Assembly: GCA_024707365.1 (NCBI GenBank)
Contig: JANPZV010000005.1
Location: 1,054,001-1,118,000, forward strand
From: Terricaulis sp.
Lineage (GTDB): Bacteria; Pseudomonadota; Alphaproteobacteria; Caulobacterales; Aquidulcibacteraceae
Length of the DNA: 64,000 nt
Reading direction: 5' to 3'
Under the pieces are notes generated by a model. That model saw only the letters and a program-made list of their open reading frames with translations, was not told the DNA's origin and made no database searches. The position numbers and the translations under genes were made by a program. Shown here piece by piece: positions 8,686-17,786 of this stretch; position 1 is the first letter of the stretch, and the number at the start of each line of letters is the position of its first letter.

Positions 8686-9007
8686 CGGCGCGAAAGCAGC
8701 AAGCCGAGAATGACGCCCGCGCCCAGCGTGGCTTCAAAGCGGCGCCAGGATGCTCGCGCACTTGGGTGGTCATATAATCGGCCGTGTCCGTGGCGCGCTG
8801 GCGGATGTCGCCGCCGAACGAGCGCACTTTCTGGCCCGCCTGGTTCGCCTCGGCCCGCGCGGCTTTCCCGGCGGCGTCCGCAAGGCGCGAGACATCTTTT
8901 TTCAACTCGGCAAAATCATCGATCACATCGCTGGCGCGGGCGCGCACCGCGTTGCGCATGGCGCCGTTGCGGCGTTGTTGGCGGCTGGTTTCCATCATTT
9001 GAGCCAT
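8682..9007 (-). CDS. DUF883 (ElaB/YqjD-like) small membrane-anchored protein (frameshifted)
   Basis: About 108 residues. A charged, Ala-rich helical N-terminal part (ASDVIDDFAELKKDVSRLAD, AGQKVRSFGGDIRQRATDTA) leads to the family motif VREHPG. The frame then shifts by one base near 8725. In the neighbouring frame the expected membrane anchor appears (TLGAGVILGLLLSRR, then TAA). Relatives of this family associate with the inner membrane and ribosomes in stationary phase or stress. The start has AGGAGAGAG upstream, and an EcfG-type promoter lies 65-89 bases before it. The 3' end overlaps that of the kinase gene. Confidence 0.8.
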
Positions 9008-9071
9008 GTGAATCTCTCTCCTCTTGGCGTGTCGTGTGAGCGGCCGGCGATTTTTTTCGCCTCGCGGGATC

Positions 9072-9096
9072 AACACCGCGCCGCAGCACAGGTTCC
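9072..9096 (-). promoter_or_regulatory. EcfG-type promoter of the DUF883 gene
   Basis: Minus strand: GGAAC (9096-9092), 16-base spacer, TGTT (9075-9072). It differs from consensus only at the first base of the -10 element. It is divergent from the promoter at 9113-9137. Confidence 0.7.
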
Positions 9097-9112
9097 GCGT
9101 CGAGTCGTCTCA

Positions 9113-9137
9113 GGAACACACGCGCAAGCGCTGCGTT
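9113..9137 (+). promoter_or_regulatory. EcfG-type promoter of the DUF1328/PGDYG-like gene
   Basis: Plus strand: GGAAC (9113-9117), exactly 16 bases, CGTT (9134-9137), about 35 bases before the ATG at 9172. It forms the second back-to-back pair of stress promoters in this island. Confidence 0.85.
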
Positions 9138-9171
9138 CTTGTTTTGTCGATGACTTGAAGAGGTGCGTGCG

Positions 9172-9788
9172 ATGTTGGGCTGGCTGCTGGCGATGGGCCT
9201 TGTCGCGATCCTCGCTGGCTTGCTTGGCTTCATCATCCTTGCAGGGGTGCTCGCCTTTGTGGCGCGCATCCTTTTTTGGTCGTGCTGGCGCTGCTGGTGA
9301 TCGGCGCGGTATCGGCGCTGATGCAGAGGGGGCGCCGCCTTTCGCCGCGCCGCTGGGAAATCAAAAACCCGCCGCAAAATGTGGATTGGCGCGTAATCCG
9401 CCCGCGTGAAGGCCAAGATTCCGTCCGCGCCTGGCCGGCCGAAGAAAATTCTTCGGTCCAAACCCGCGCCGGCGCTTTGCAGGCGCGTGCCGGGTTGGAC
9501 TATATAGTCGAGTACGAAGGCGGCGCGCGGGCTGTCGTCCGCGGCGATATTTTTGAGCGCAGCTATGAGCCCTTGGGCGATGGCCGCTTCCAGAAACGCC
9601 GCGACCTCCAATTGCGCGCCTTCACGCTTGATCGCCCAGCCTTGGTCCACACATTAGAGGGGCCGCACGAGGCTGAGCCCGGCGATTGGGTGATTGAAGG
9701 CGTTGTAGGGGAGATTTGGCCCGTGCCGCGCGCCGACGCGGTGAAGAAGTATGAAAGCGCGCGTGAGCGCGTCATGGCCAAGGATTAG
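9172..9788 (+). CDS. DUF1328-type membrane protein with PGDYG-like C-terminal region (frameshifted)
   Basis: The first 36 residues (MLGWLLAMGLVAILAGLLGF, then LAFVARILF) match small DUF1328/YtjA membrane proteins. The frame is then lost in six T residues at about 9271-9276. One base fewer or more restores VVLALLVIGAVSALMQRG. That second frame continues without a stop into a soluble region ending HEAEPGDWVIEGVVGEIWPV, resembling PGDYG-type domains. Either this is a true DUF1328-PGDYG fusion or a stop between two genes is also lost; the sequence as given cannot decide. sodB starts five bases after the stop, suggesting co-transcription from the EcfG-type promoter upstream. Confidence 0.6.
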
Positions 9789-9792
9789 CGTG

Positions 9793-10423
9793 ATGTTCAA
9801 ACTGCCCGATTTGCCCTTTTCGCACGATGCGCTCGAGCCGCTCATGTCGCGCACGACGCTGGAGACCCACCACGGCAAGCACCACGCCGCCTATGTGAAA
9901 AACATGAACGGCATCCTGACCGACATCGCCAATGCGCCGAAGACTTTGGAGGAGGTCGTCGCGCTCTCGGTGAAAGAGAACAACAAGAAGCTGTTCAACA
10001 ACGCCGCGCAAACCTGGAATCACGCTTTCTTCTGGGAGAGCCTTTCGCCTTCTCCGCAAGAGCCCGAAGGCGCGCTGAAGGCGGCGCTCGAAAAAAGCGT
10101 TCGGCTCGGTTGACGGCTTCCGCGAAAAATTCGCCGCCGCCGGCGTTGGCCACTTCGCCTCCGGCTGGGCTTGGCTCGTCGCCGATAAGGCGGGCGATGT
10201 GAAAATCATCGACACGCACGATGCGGCCACCGCGCTTACCGAAGCGGGCTCAACGCCGCTGCTCGTCGCCGATGTGTGGGAGCACGCCTATTATATCGAC
10301 GTGAAAAGCGATCGCGCCGCCTTCCTTAAGGGCTTCACCGAGAAGCTGATCAATTGGCGCTTCGCCGAAGCGCAATATGAAGCGGCCGTCAAAGGCGAAG
10401 CCGGCTGGCGCTTCCCGAGCTAA
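9793..10423 (+). CDS. sodB: Superoxide dismutase, Fe/Mn family (frameshifted)
   Basis: Converts superoxide to oxygen and hydrogen peroxide in the cytoplasm. The N-terminal part shows LPDLPFSHDALEPLMS, LETHHGKHHAAYVKNMN and NNAAQTWNHAFFWESLSP. The frame shifts in six A residues near 10091; with five A it continues as LEKAFGSVDGFREKF and on through GSGWAWL-like GHFASGWAWLV to the metal-ligand motif LLVADVWEHAYYIDVKSDR. Corrected length is about 209 residues, normal for the family. The metal ligands (two His, Asp and His) are all present. It probably lies in an operon with the stress-promoter gene just upstream. Confidence 0.93.
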
Positions 10424-10448
10424 GGAACCAAGCCTATGAGCAGGCGTT
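10424..10448 (+). promoter_or_regulatory. EcfG-type promoter of the small DUF1328 gene
   Basis: GGAAC (10424-10428) directly after the sodB stop, 16-base spacer, CGTT (10445-10448), 30 bases before the ATG at 10478. This is a perfect match to the stress promoter consensus. Confidence 0.85.
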
Positions 10449-10477
10449 CTCCAAGCGGTAAACACTTGGAGGACGCC

Positions 10478-10641
10478 ATGCTTTTGGGCGCTGATTTTCT
10501 TTGTTGTCGCGATTATCGCGGCTGTTTTTCGGATTTGGCGGCATTGCCTCCGCGTCAGCGGGCATCGCACAAATTCTGTTCTTCCTGTTCTTGGTTCTGT
10601 TCGTCGTGTCGCTTGTCATGGGCATGGTGCGAAGGGGCTAA
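10478..10641 (+). CDS. DUF1328 small membrane protein (two homopolymer frameshifts)
   Basis: ATG with GGAGGA just upstream. As read, the frame fails at once. Removing one T after the start codon region (CTTTTGGG) and one T in GTTTTTCGG gives a clean 53-residue protein: [20 protein letters not shown], then [17 protein letters not shown]. That is the classic two-helix DUF1328/YtjA family sequence. No function is established, but such proteins are often stress-induced, consistent with the EcfG-type promoter here. It is the second DUF1328 member within 1.3 kb. Confidence 0.75.
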
Positions 10642-10720
10642 ACAGCGCGCGGCGCGGCATTTACCCGGTCCGGTTTTGGAGCCATAAGAGCGCAAAACCA
10701 ATCTGCCGGGAGGCCTCGCC

Positions 10721-12219
10721 ATGCGAGCGATTCACAATCTTATTGACGGCAAAAGCGCGTCCGCCACCGGCGGGCGCGTTTCTGCTGTGTTTAACCCCAA
10801 CACCGGCGCGCAGCAGGCGGAGGTGGGGCTTTCAGCCGCGCAGGATGTTAACGCCGCCGTCGCCGCCGCGGCGCGCGCCTTTCCCGGCTGGGCCGCCACC
10901 AATCCGCAGCGCCGCGCGCGGGTGATGTTTGCATTCAAGCAATTGGTCGAAGCCCATATGGATGAGCTGGCGCATCTGCTCTCATCCGAGCATGGCAAGG
11001 TCATCGCGGACGCCAAGGGCGATATTCAGCGCGGGCTTGAGGTGATCGAATTCGCCTGCGGCATCCCGCATGCGCTCAAAGGCGAATACACCGAAGGCGC
11101 TGGGCCGGGGATTGACGTTTATTCCATGCGCCAGCCGCTTGGCGTTGTAGCGGGCATCACCCCGTTCAATTTCCCGGCCATGATCCCGATGTGGATGTTC
11201 GGCGTCGCCATCGCCTGCGGCAATACGTTTGTGCTCAAGCCCAGCGAGAAGGATCCTTCCGTTCCGGTGCGGCTGGCGGAGCTTATGCTGGAAGCCGGCG
11301 CGCCGGCGGGCGTGCTCAATGTCGTGCACGGCGATAAGCAAGCGGTGGATGCGATCATCGCGCATCCTGAGATCAAAGCCATCAGCTTCGTCGGCTCCTC
11401 CGACATCGCGCACTATATCTATAGCCACGGCACGGCGAACCATAAGCGCGTGCAGGCCATGGGCGGGGCGAAAAATCACGGCGTGGTGCTGCCCGATGCG
11501 GATATGGATCAGGTGGTGAAGGATCTCGTCGGCGCCGCTTATGGCTCGGCGGGGGAGCGCTGCATGGCGCTGCCGGTGGTTGTGCCTGTCGGCAAGAAAA
11601 CCGCCGATGAATTGCGCGAGCGCCTGATCCCGGAGATCGAGCGCATGAAAGTGGGCATTTCCACCGATGCGGAGGCGCAATACGGGCCCGTCGTTTCCGC
11701 CGCGCATAAGGCCAAGGTGGAAGATTATATCCGCATGGGCGCCGAAGAGGGGGCGCGGAGCTTGTGCGCGATGGGCGCGGCTTTACGCTGCAAGGCTATG
11801 AGGAAGGTTTCTTCATCGGCCCCTCGCTGTTTGACGGCGTGAAAACCTCGATGCGCACCTATCAGGAAGAAATCTTCGGCCCGGTGCTGCAAATCGTGCG
11901 CGCCGAAAACTTCGAGGAAGCGCTCGCGCTGCCGAGCCAACATCAATACGGCAATGGCGTCGCCATCTTCACCCGCAATGGCCGCGCCGCGCGCGAGTTC
12001 GCGGCGCGCGTGAATGTCGGCATGGTGGGCATCAACGTGCCGATCCCGGTGCCGGTGGCGTATCACACCTTCGGCGGCTGGAAGCGCAGCGCCTTCGGCG
12101 ACACCAACGTGCACGGCATGGAAGGCGTGAAGTTTTACACCAAGGTGAAAACCGTGACAGCGCGCTGGCCCGAAGGGCTGACGGATGATTCCAGCTTCGT
12201 TATTCCGACGATGCGGTGA
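10721..12219 (+). CDS. mmsA: Methylmalonate-semialdehyde dehydrogenase, CoA-acylating (frameshifted)
   Basis: Last step of valine catabolism: (methyl)malonate semialdehyde + CoA + NAD+ to propionyl-CoA (or acetyl-CoA). ALDH features: TPFNFPAMIPMWMFGVAIAC, KPSEKDPS, and catalytic Cys281 in GSAGERCMA. The usual general-base glutamate position reads QAMGGAKNH, typical of the CoA-acylating subfamily. A one-base shift at 11750 (GAGGGGGCG) moves the rest into the next frame, which continues ELVRDGRGFTLQGYEEGFFI and ends WPEGLTDDSSFVIPTMR. GGGAGG precedes the ATG. It is followed by the 3-hydroxyisobutyryl-CoA hydrolase and mmsB, so three valine-pathway enzymes are collinear. Confidence 0.93.
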
Positions 12220-12314
12220 TGGCTGTGAATGCACTCTTGGAGTTCGGCGTTCTCACAAAACGAACGTCCTCTAGGGGAGAGAGGGCGGCGTCAGGTAACC
12301 TTGGTGCAAGCACG

Positions 12315-13382
12315 ATGACCGAAATCCTCACCACCGCCTCCGCCGGCCTCGCCCGCATCACGCTCAATCGCCCCGCCGCACTCCACGCGCTCAACCAGCC
12401 CATGTGCGCCGCGATGATTGAGGCGCTCACCGCCTGGCGCGAGGATGAAAGCATCAAGCTCATCCTCATCGATCACGCGCCTGGCACGCGCGGCTTTTGC
12501 GCGGGCGGGGATATTCGCATGATCGCCGAAAGCGGCGCGAAGGATAGCAAGCAAGCCCGCGCGTTTTTCTTCACCGAATATCGCTTGAACCATCTGCTGT
12601 TCACGTATCCCAAGCCGATCGTGGCGCTGATCGATGGCGTGACCATGGGCGGGGGCGTGGGCATATCCATGCCGGCGCGCTTCCGCATCGCCACGGAGAA
12701 CACAACTTACGCCATGCCCGAAACCGGCATCGGCCTTTTTCCCGATGTGGGCGGGGGCTGGTATCTGCCGCGCAAGGCCGGCGAGATCGGCATGTGGCTG
12801 GCGCTTACTGGCGCGCGGCTCAAAGCCGCCGATTGCCTCATCGCTGGCGTGGCCACGCATTTCATGCCCACCGAAATTCTCGAAGCCGCGCGCGCGCAGA
12901 TCGCCGGCGCGGCGCAGACGCATGATCCGGCGCGCGCGCTGGAAAGCGGGCTTGAAGCGCTCAGCGAAAGCGCCGGCCGCCCCAAGGAGCTGACGCCCGA
13001 AAATATCGCGCGCATCAACCGCATCTTCGCGCTCGAAAGCGTCGAGGCGATTTTCGCCGCGCTGGAGGCCGATGGCTCCGATTGGGCCGCGGCGCAGCTC
13101 AAGATCCTGCAATCGAAATCGCCGCAAGCGATGAAGGTGGCGTTCCGCCAGCTGCGCGAAGGCGCCAAGAAAGAGAGCTTCGCGGAGGAAATGGCGGTTG
13201 AATATCGGCTGGGCGCCCGCATCGCGGGCCGCCACGATTTTCAGGAGGGCGTGCGCGCGCTGATCGTGGATAAGGATAACAAGCCCGTCTGGAACCCCGC
13301 GACGCTCGAAGGCGTCACAGACGCGCTGCTGGATGAATTGTTCGCCGCCCTGCCGGCGGATGAGGAATGGACGCCGCTTTAG
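12315..13382 (+). CDS. 3-hydroxyisobutyryl-CoA hydrolase (enoyl-CoA hydratase/isomerase superfamily)
   Basis: A 355-residue crotonase-fold thioesterase that releases 3-hydroxyisobutyrate in valine degradation. Motifs: GFCAGGDIRM (oxyanion region), DGVTMGGGVGIS and PETGIGLFPDVGGGWYLPR with the acidic catalytic residues of the hydrolase subfamily. The long C-terminal extension distinguishes it from plain enoyl-CoA hydratases. The frame is open about 100 bases further upstream, but that part lacks homology and the ATG at 12315 gives the standard N-terminus. It lies between mmsA and mmsB. Confidence 0.9.
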   Translation: MTEILTTASAGLARITLNRPAALHALNQPMCAAMIEALTAWREDESIKLILIDHAPGTRGFCAGGDIRMIAESGAKDSKQARAFFFTEYRLNHLLFTYPKPIVALIDGVTMGGGVGISMPARFRIATENTTYAMPETGIGLFPDVGGGWYLPRKAGEIGMWLALTGARLKAADCLIAGVATHFMPTEILEAARAQIAGAAQTHDPARALESGLEALSESAGRPKELTPENIARINRIFALESVEAIFAALEADGSDWAAAQLKILQSKSPQAMKVAFRQLREGAKKESFAEEMAVEYRLGARIAGRHDFQEGVRALIVDKDNKPVWNPATLEGVTDALLDELFAALPADEEWTPL

Positions 13383-13383
13383 C

Positions 13384-13468
13384 CTGGACCGCCGGCACGT
13401 TGGTTTGGTCTAAGTGGACGGCGAGCTTGGCGCCGACCGCGTGGCCGGCGAGGGCGCCGGCGGTCCAG
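13384..13468. repeat. Palindromic intergenic repeat, CTGGACCGCCGGC family, copy 1
   Basis: Inverted arms CTGGACCGCCGGC (13384-13396) and its complement (13456-13468). The right-hand 25 bases (13444-13468) are identical to the right end of the element at 21126-21214. It fills the gap between the hydrolase stop and the mmsB leader. Confidence 0.7.
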
Positions 13469-13484
13469 ATTTAGGGAGCACCAA

Positions 13485-14368
13485 ATGACCCGCATCGGTT
13501 TTATCGGCCTTGGCAATATGGGCGGCGGCATGGCGGCCAACCAAGCCAAGGCGGGGCGCGAGGTGATCGCGTTCGATCTCTCGGCCGAGGCGCTCAAGCG
13601 CGCGCAAGAGCAGGGCATGAGGGGGCGTCCAGCGCCGCCGAAGCGGCCAAGGATGTGGATGTGATCATCACCATGCTGCCCGCCGGCCAACATGTGCGCG
13701 ATGTATATGCCGAGGCCATCCTGCCCAACGCGCGCAAGGATGCGCTGCTGATCGATTGCTCCACCATCGATGTCGAGAGCGCCCGCACCGTGGCGCGCGA
13801 TGCGGCGGTGGCGGGCTTCCGCGCGGCGGATGCGCCGGTCTCCGGCGGCACGGCGGCGGCGGGTAGCGGCGCGCTGACCTTCATGGTCGGCAGCCGTGAG
13901 CAGGATTTTTCCGAGATTGAGCAGGCGCTGCAACCGATGGCCAAGGCCGTCATCCATGCGGGCGCTTCCGGCGCGGGGCAGGCGGCGAAGATCTGCAACA
14001 ACATGCTGCTGGGCATTTCCATGATCGGCACCTGTGAGGCTTTTGCTTTGGCCGAAGCTTTGGGGCTCGATGCGCAGAAATTTTTCGACATCGCCTCCAA
14101 GGCCAGCGGCCAGAATTGGTCGCTCACCTCATACTGCCCATGGCCGGGCCCGGTGCCCGCCGCGCCGTCGAACCGCGATTATGAGGGCGGGTTTGCCTCG
14201 GCGATGATGCTCAAGGATTTGCGGCTGGCGCAGGAGGCGGCGGCCAGCGCCGGCGCGGACACCCCGCTCGGCGGCGCGGCGGAGGCGCTCTACAATGAAT
14301 TGGTCGAGCGCGGCATGGGTCAGCGCGATTTTTCGATCATGCTGGAAATGCTGCGCGGCCGGCTCTAG
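13485..14368 (+). CDS. mmsB: 3-hydroxyisobutyrate dehydrogenase (frameshifted)
   Basis: NAD-dependent oxidation of 3-hydroxyisobutyrate to methylmalonate semialdehyde, the step before MmsA. The N-terminal Rossmann motif IGFIGLGNMGGGMAANQAK is followed by a one-base shift near 13615-13625 (ATGAGGGGGCG). The second frame continues with VDVIITMLPAGQHVRDVY, the substrate motif DAPVSGGTAAAGSGAL, the catalytic-lysine region GAGQAAKICNNMLLGISM, and a normal C-terminus. AGGGAGCA precedes the ATG. The 3' end is followed by a strong palindrome that may act as terminator. Confidence 0.92.
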
Positions 14369-14376
14369 GCGGCGCC

Positions 14377-14447
14377 TATGGAGCGCGGGCGCCCTCGCCC
14401 GCGTGGCCGTTAGATGTCAACGCGGGCGAGGGCGCCCGCGCTCCATA
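14377..14447. repeat. 28-bp-armed inverted repeat between mmsB and the receiver protein
   Basis: Perfectly complementary 28-base arms (14377-14404 and 14420-14447; core GGAGCGCGGGCGCCCTCGCC) with a 15-base loop. It overlaps the 3' end of the minus-strand receiver gene and supplies its last residues and stop. A fragment of the same arm occurs at about 35451-35463. It can act as a bidirectional transcription end. Confidence 0.8.
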
Positions 14448-14815
14448 TTAGCGTCGCTTTGCATCAGCGCGTTGATGGCTTCCATCAGCGCGCGCGGGCT
14501 GATGGGCTTGGTGAGCACGAGATCGACGCCGGCGGCGCGGGCTTCCGCGTTCAGCGCTTCGCGCTTGTGGCCGCTGATCAGCACGATGCGCACCGTGCTT
14601 GAGCGCGCGCGCAGCGCTTTGGCGGCGTCCACGCCCTTCATGCCCGGCATGGATTGATCCATCAGCACAAGATCGCACGGCTCAGCCTCGAACGCGGCGA
14701 TGGCGGATGGGCCGTCCTGCGCTTCGCGCGCGGCAAGGCCCGCGCGTTGAAACACGGTTGAGAGCATCGCGCGGAATTGTTCGTGATCATCAACGATGAG
14801 GATCGAGAAAGCCAT
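14417..14815 (-). CDS. Single-domain response regulator (CheY-like receiver)
   Basis: 132 residues, essentially only a receiver domain: ILIVDDHEQF acidic pocket, phosphoacceptor in LVLMDQSMPGMKG, Thr/Ser in IVLISGHKRE and Lys in LTKPISPRAL. No output domain. The start chosen is the ATG giving MAFSILIVDDH; the frame extends upstream without homology. The C-terminal tail (NMERGRPRPR) is encoded by the inverted repeat at 14377-14447, indicating that the repeat inserted at, or replaced, the original 3' end. No kinase is adjacent. Confidence 0.88.
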   Translation of the reverse strand: MAFSILIVDDHEQFRAMLSTVFQRAGLAAREAQDGPSAIAAFEAEPCDLVLMDQSMPGMKGVDAAKALRARSSTVRIVLISGHKREALNAEARAAGVDLVLTKPISPRALMEAINALMQSDANMERGRPRPR

Positions 14816-14859
14816 GCGCCCCCGATACCGTATCGGCCTTAGCCAATTGCAAACGCCGC

Positions 14860-14892
14860 AAAAGCAAACGGCCGGCGCTTTCACGCCGGCCG
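14860..14892 (-). terminator. Rho-independent terminator of the TonB receptor gene
   Basis: Minus strand, just after the receptor stop: 9-bp stem CGGCCGGCG/CGCCGGCCG with a short loop, followed by TTTGCTTTT. Confidence 0.7.
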
Positions 14893-14916
14893 CCGCTATT
14901 TCAATGTGCCGAGCGC

Positions 14917-17493
14917 TTAGTAGCGGGCGCGCAGCGTGATGCCGTAGGTGCGCGGCATGCCCGGATAGATCACGGAGGTGCCATCCTGCAGCGGCGGGGT
15001 GAACGCGCCGGCATAGTAGAACTCATCCGTCAGGTTCTGGCCCCAGAACTCGACAGCCCAGCGGCCATCCTGCGCGCCGATGCCGAGGCGGCCATTGAAG
15101 ATCGCGAACGCATCCTGATCGGTGATCGGGTTGCGGTTCAGCGTCACCGTCCGGTACTCGCTCGACCAGCGGCCATCGACATAGGCCATGAATTGCAGGC
15201 TATCGCCGATCGGCTGGGTGTAGCCCACGCCGCCGGTGACGACCCATTCAGCCGCGAACGAGAGCGGATCGCCCGAATTGATGTCCGCAGCCGGCGTCAG
15301 CGGGGTGAAATCCACCGTGCTGTCGTAATAGGCGTCGGTGTAGACCGCGCCGAGATTGAACGTGAGATAGTCCGTCGGGCGGGAATTGATTTCAATCTCC
15401 GCGCCTTGGCTGATCACGTCCGGGATGTTGCGGGTGATGAAGTTGAAGCCGTTGAAGGCGTTCAGCTGATAATCGCTGATCTGTTGCAGGAAGCCGGTGA
15501 CGTTGAAGGTCGTCGTGCCGCCCAGGATCGTGGATTTGAAGCCGACTTCAAACGCATCGGTGAATTCCGCGTCGAACGCCAGCTGGCCGGCATTGATCGA
15601 GGCTTGGCTCGTCGTCGCCGGATTGTAGCCAAAGCCCTGACGATCGACGTTGTAGCCGCCGGCTTTGTAGCCGCGCGAATAGCCGCCGAAGATGAAGAGA
15701 TCATCGGTCATGTGGAAGCCGAGCGAGGCGGTGCCCGAGAACTCGCCTTCATCGCGGCTATGCACCCAGCCGCCATTGGCGTTGGTGTTGACCGCGGGGT
15801 TGCAGGAGAGGTTCGTCAGCGCCGAAGCGCCGAACCCGCCCGCCGCCGTGGGCGCCTGAATGATCGAGACGATGCCCGGCCCGCCGCCCAGCACGGCGCT
15901 GGTGGCCAGCTCCATCTGCTGCAGCGTGGAGCAGCTGGCTGAAGCGCCAGTGAGATCGGCGCCGAGATCCTTGGTTTCTTCGCTGTAGCGCAGGCCCAGC
16001 GTCAGCTCGAGCCGATCGGTGATGGAGATCACGTTGTGCGTGAACAGCGCGAGGTTCTCGGTGTTGACGCGCCAGCGATCGAGGTTCTGGCCCGAGCCGG
16101 GAATGTTCGGGGCGAGGTGCCCGCCATTGACGCTCATCACCGCCGCCATCAGCGCGGGGCCGACAGCCGGGTTGGGATGGGCCGCGCCGATCGCCATCGC
16201 CGCACACTGAAAGAGTGAAGGCGTGGTGGGGCTGAAATCGTAGAGTTCGCAGCCGCCGGGCGTCAGTGCGCCGGTTGCGCCTTGCGAGAGCACGTTGGCG
16301 TAGAGGTTGGCGTGCGCGCCGAGGCGGATGGTGTCGTTATAATACATCCGCTCATTGCCGTAGAACGCGCCGATCAGCCAATCGAGCCGGCCGGCTTCAC
16401 CTTGCAGGCGGAATTCCTGGGTGAAATTGTAGAAGCCGGTTTCCAGATCGTCGCGATAGGCGATGTCGATCACGTTGAAATCGATGTCCTGGTCACGCAG
16501 CGCGTCCCAGGTGCGCCAGGCCGAGATCGAGGTGAAATTGGCAAAGCCAAGATCCCAATCGAGCTGCGCCGAAACGCCGAATTCTTCGGTTTGCTCGGTG
16601 AAGCCGCGGCCGGGCGTCACGGTCATGGCGCGCCCTTCGGGATTGATCGCGGGCGTGCCGGCGCCGCCGGTGATCAGCGAGATCGCGCCTTGCGCCGGGC
16701 CATACGCCAGCGGGGTCATGCCGCAGCAGATTTCATCGGTTTCCGCCGCATCGACGATGATGCGCAGCGAGGCGTCCGCGCTGATGTCCCAGATGGCTTG
16801 CCCACGCAGCGACCAGCGATCGCGGTTGTTGAGATCCTGCCCCGAGATCAGGTCGGTGATGTAGCCGTCGCGCGCGCGGATCGCGCCGTCGAGCCGGAAG
16901 GCGAAATTATCGGCGGGCGCGAAATTCACGCCGGCCTTGAGGCTGCTTTCCTCGGTATCGTCAAAGCCTTGGCTGGCTTCGATATACATGCCGGTGTCGA
17001 AATCGGGGCCCGCGGTGATGACGCTGATCGCGCCGGCGGAGGTGTTGCGGCCAAACAGCGTGCCTTGCGGGCCGCGCAGCACTTCGATGCGTTGCAGATC
17101 CGGCAGATCGGCCAGCGCAGCGCCGGCGCGGGCGCGATAGACGCCATCCACGAAGATGCCGACGGCCGATTCAAAGCCTGGGTTGTCCGAGCCGGTGCCG
17201 ATGCCGCGCACGCGGGCGGTCACGCCCGTCGCCGCCGACTGGCCGGTGCCGATTTGCAGCGAGGGCACCAATTGGGTCATGTCGCGCAGATCCTGCACGC
17301 CCGAATTGGTGATGGTTTGCGCGTCCACGGCGGTGACCGCCAGCGGCACGTCTTGGATCGCCGCCGAACGGCCGGTGGCCGTGACGACGATTTCATCGGT
17401 TGCTTCCTGCGCCATGGCCGGCTCCACTGCGCTCATCGCCGCCAGCGAAGCGCCAGTAAGCAGAATCCGGCCCAGCTTGGTTTTCTTGATCAT
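14917..17493 (-). CDS. TonB-dependent outer membrane receptor
   Basis: An 858-residue outer-membrane beta barrel with plug. A signal peptide (MIKKTKLGRILLTGASLAA... AMAQ) leads to a TonB box-like DEIVVTATGR. The plug domain spans about residues 40-160, including DGVYRARAGAALADLPDLQRIEVLRGPQGTLFG-type sequence and NTSAGAISVIT. The barrel ends in the aromatic-terminal motif GITLRARY. It resembles receptors of Sphingomonas/Caulobacter type for complex organic substrates; the ligand is not predictable. GGGAGGA precedes the ATG. The gene is intact despite its length, in contrast to many shorter genes here. The 293 bases upstream hold its control region and that of divergent queC. Confidence 0.95.
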   Translation of the reverse strand: MIKKTKLGRILLTGASLAAMSAVEPAMAQEATDEIVVTATGRSAAIQDVPLAVTAVDAQTITNSGVQDLRDMTQLVPSLQIGTGQSAATGVTARVRGIGTGSDNPGFESAVGIFVDGVYRARAGAALADLPDLQRIEVLRGPQGTLFGRNTSAGAISVITAGPDFDTGMYIEASQGFDDTEESSLKAGVNFAPADNFAFRLDGAIRARDGYITDLISGQDLNNRDRWSLRGQAIWDISADASLRIIVDAAETDEICCGMTPLAYGPAQGAISLITGGAGTPAINPEGRAMTVTPGRGFTEQTEEFGVSAQLDWDLGFANFTSISAWRTWDALRDQDIDFNVIDIAYRDDLETGFYNFTQEFRLQGEAGRLDWLIGAFYGNERMYYNDTIRLGAHANLYANVLSQGATGALTPGGCELYDFSPTTPSLFQCAAMAIGAAHPNPAVGPALMAAVMSVNGGHLAPNIPGSGQNLDRWRVNTENLALFTHNVISITDRLELTLGLRYSEETKDLGADLTGASASCSTLQQMELATSAVLGGGPGIVSIIQAPTAAGGFGASALTNLSCNPAVNTNANGGWVHSRDEGEFSGTASLGFHMTDDLFIFGGYSRGYKAGGYNVDRQGFGYNPATTSQASINAGQLAFDAEFTDAFEVGFKSTILGGTTTFNVTGFLQQISDYQLNAFNGFNFITRNIPDVISQGAEIEINSRPTDYLTFNLGAVYTDAYYDSTVDFTPLTPAADINSGDPLSFAAEWVVTGGVGYTQPIGDSLQFMAYVDGRWSSEYRTVTLNRNPITDQDAFAIFNGRLGIGAQDGRWAVEFWGQNLTDEFYYAGAFTPPLQDGTSVIYPGMPRTYGITLRARY

Positions 17494-17786
17494 CGCGTCC
17501 TCCCAGTCGACGTGGACGCTTCTTATGGGCGGCCGGCGGCGACAAATTCGTTAACCCGGCCAAAGCGCGGCGATCCCGCAGCCTTCCGCCTTCCATACAC
17601 TATAGCATGGAGTCTGCTGGCGCCTCGTCAACGGGCGGCGCACTGTTATCCTGACGCGCGCGTCATCGCGTCGTTTGCTGAGGCCGAACGGTCACAGTGT
17701 CGCGGCGTAAGCTCAAGATTAGGCGCCAAATTATCAGGCGCCGTTAGCAGGTGCAGCACGTCGGGCGCGGCGTGTATAATGACGCC

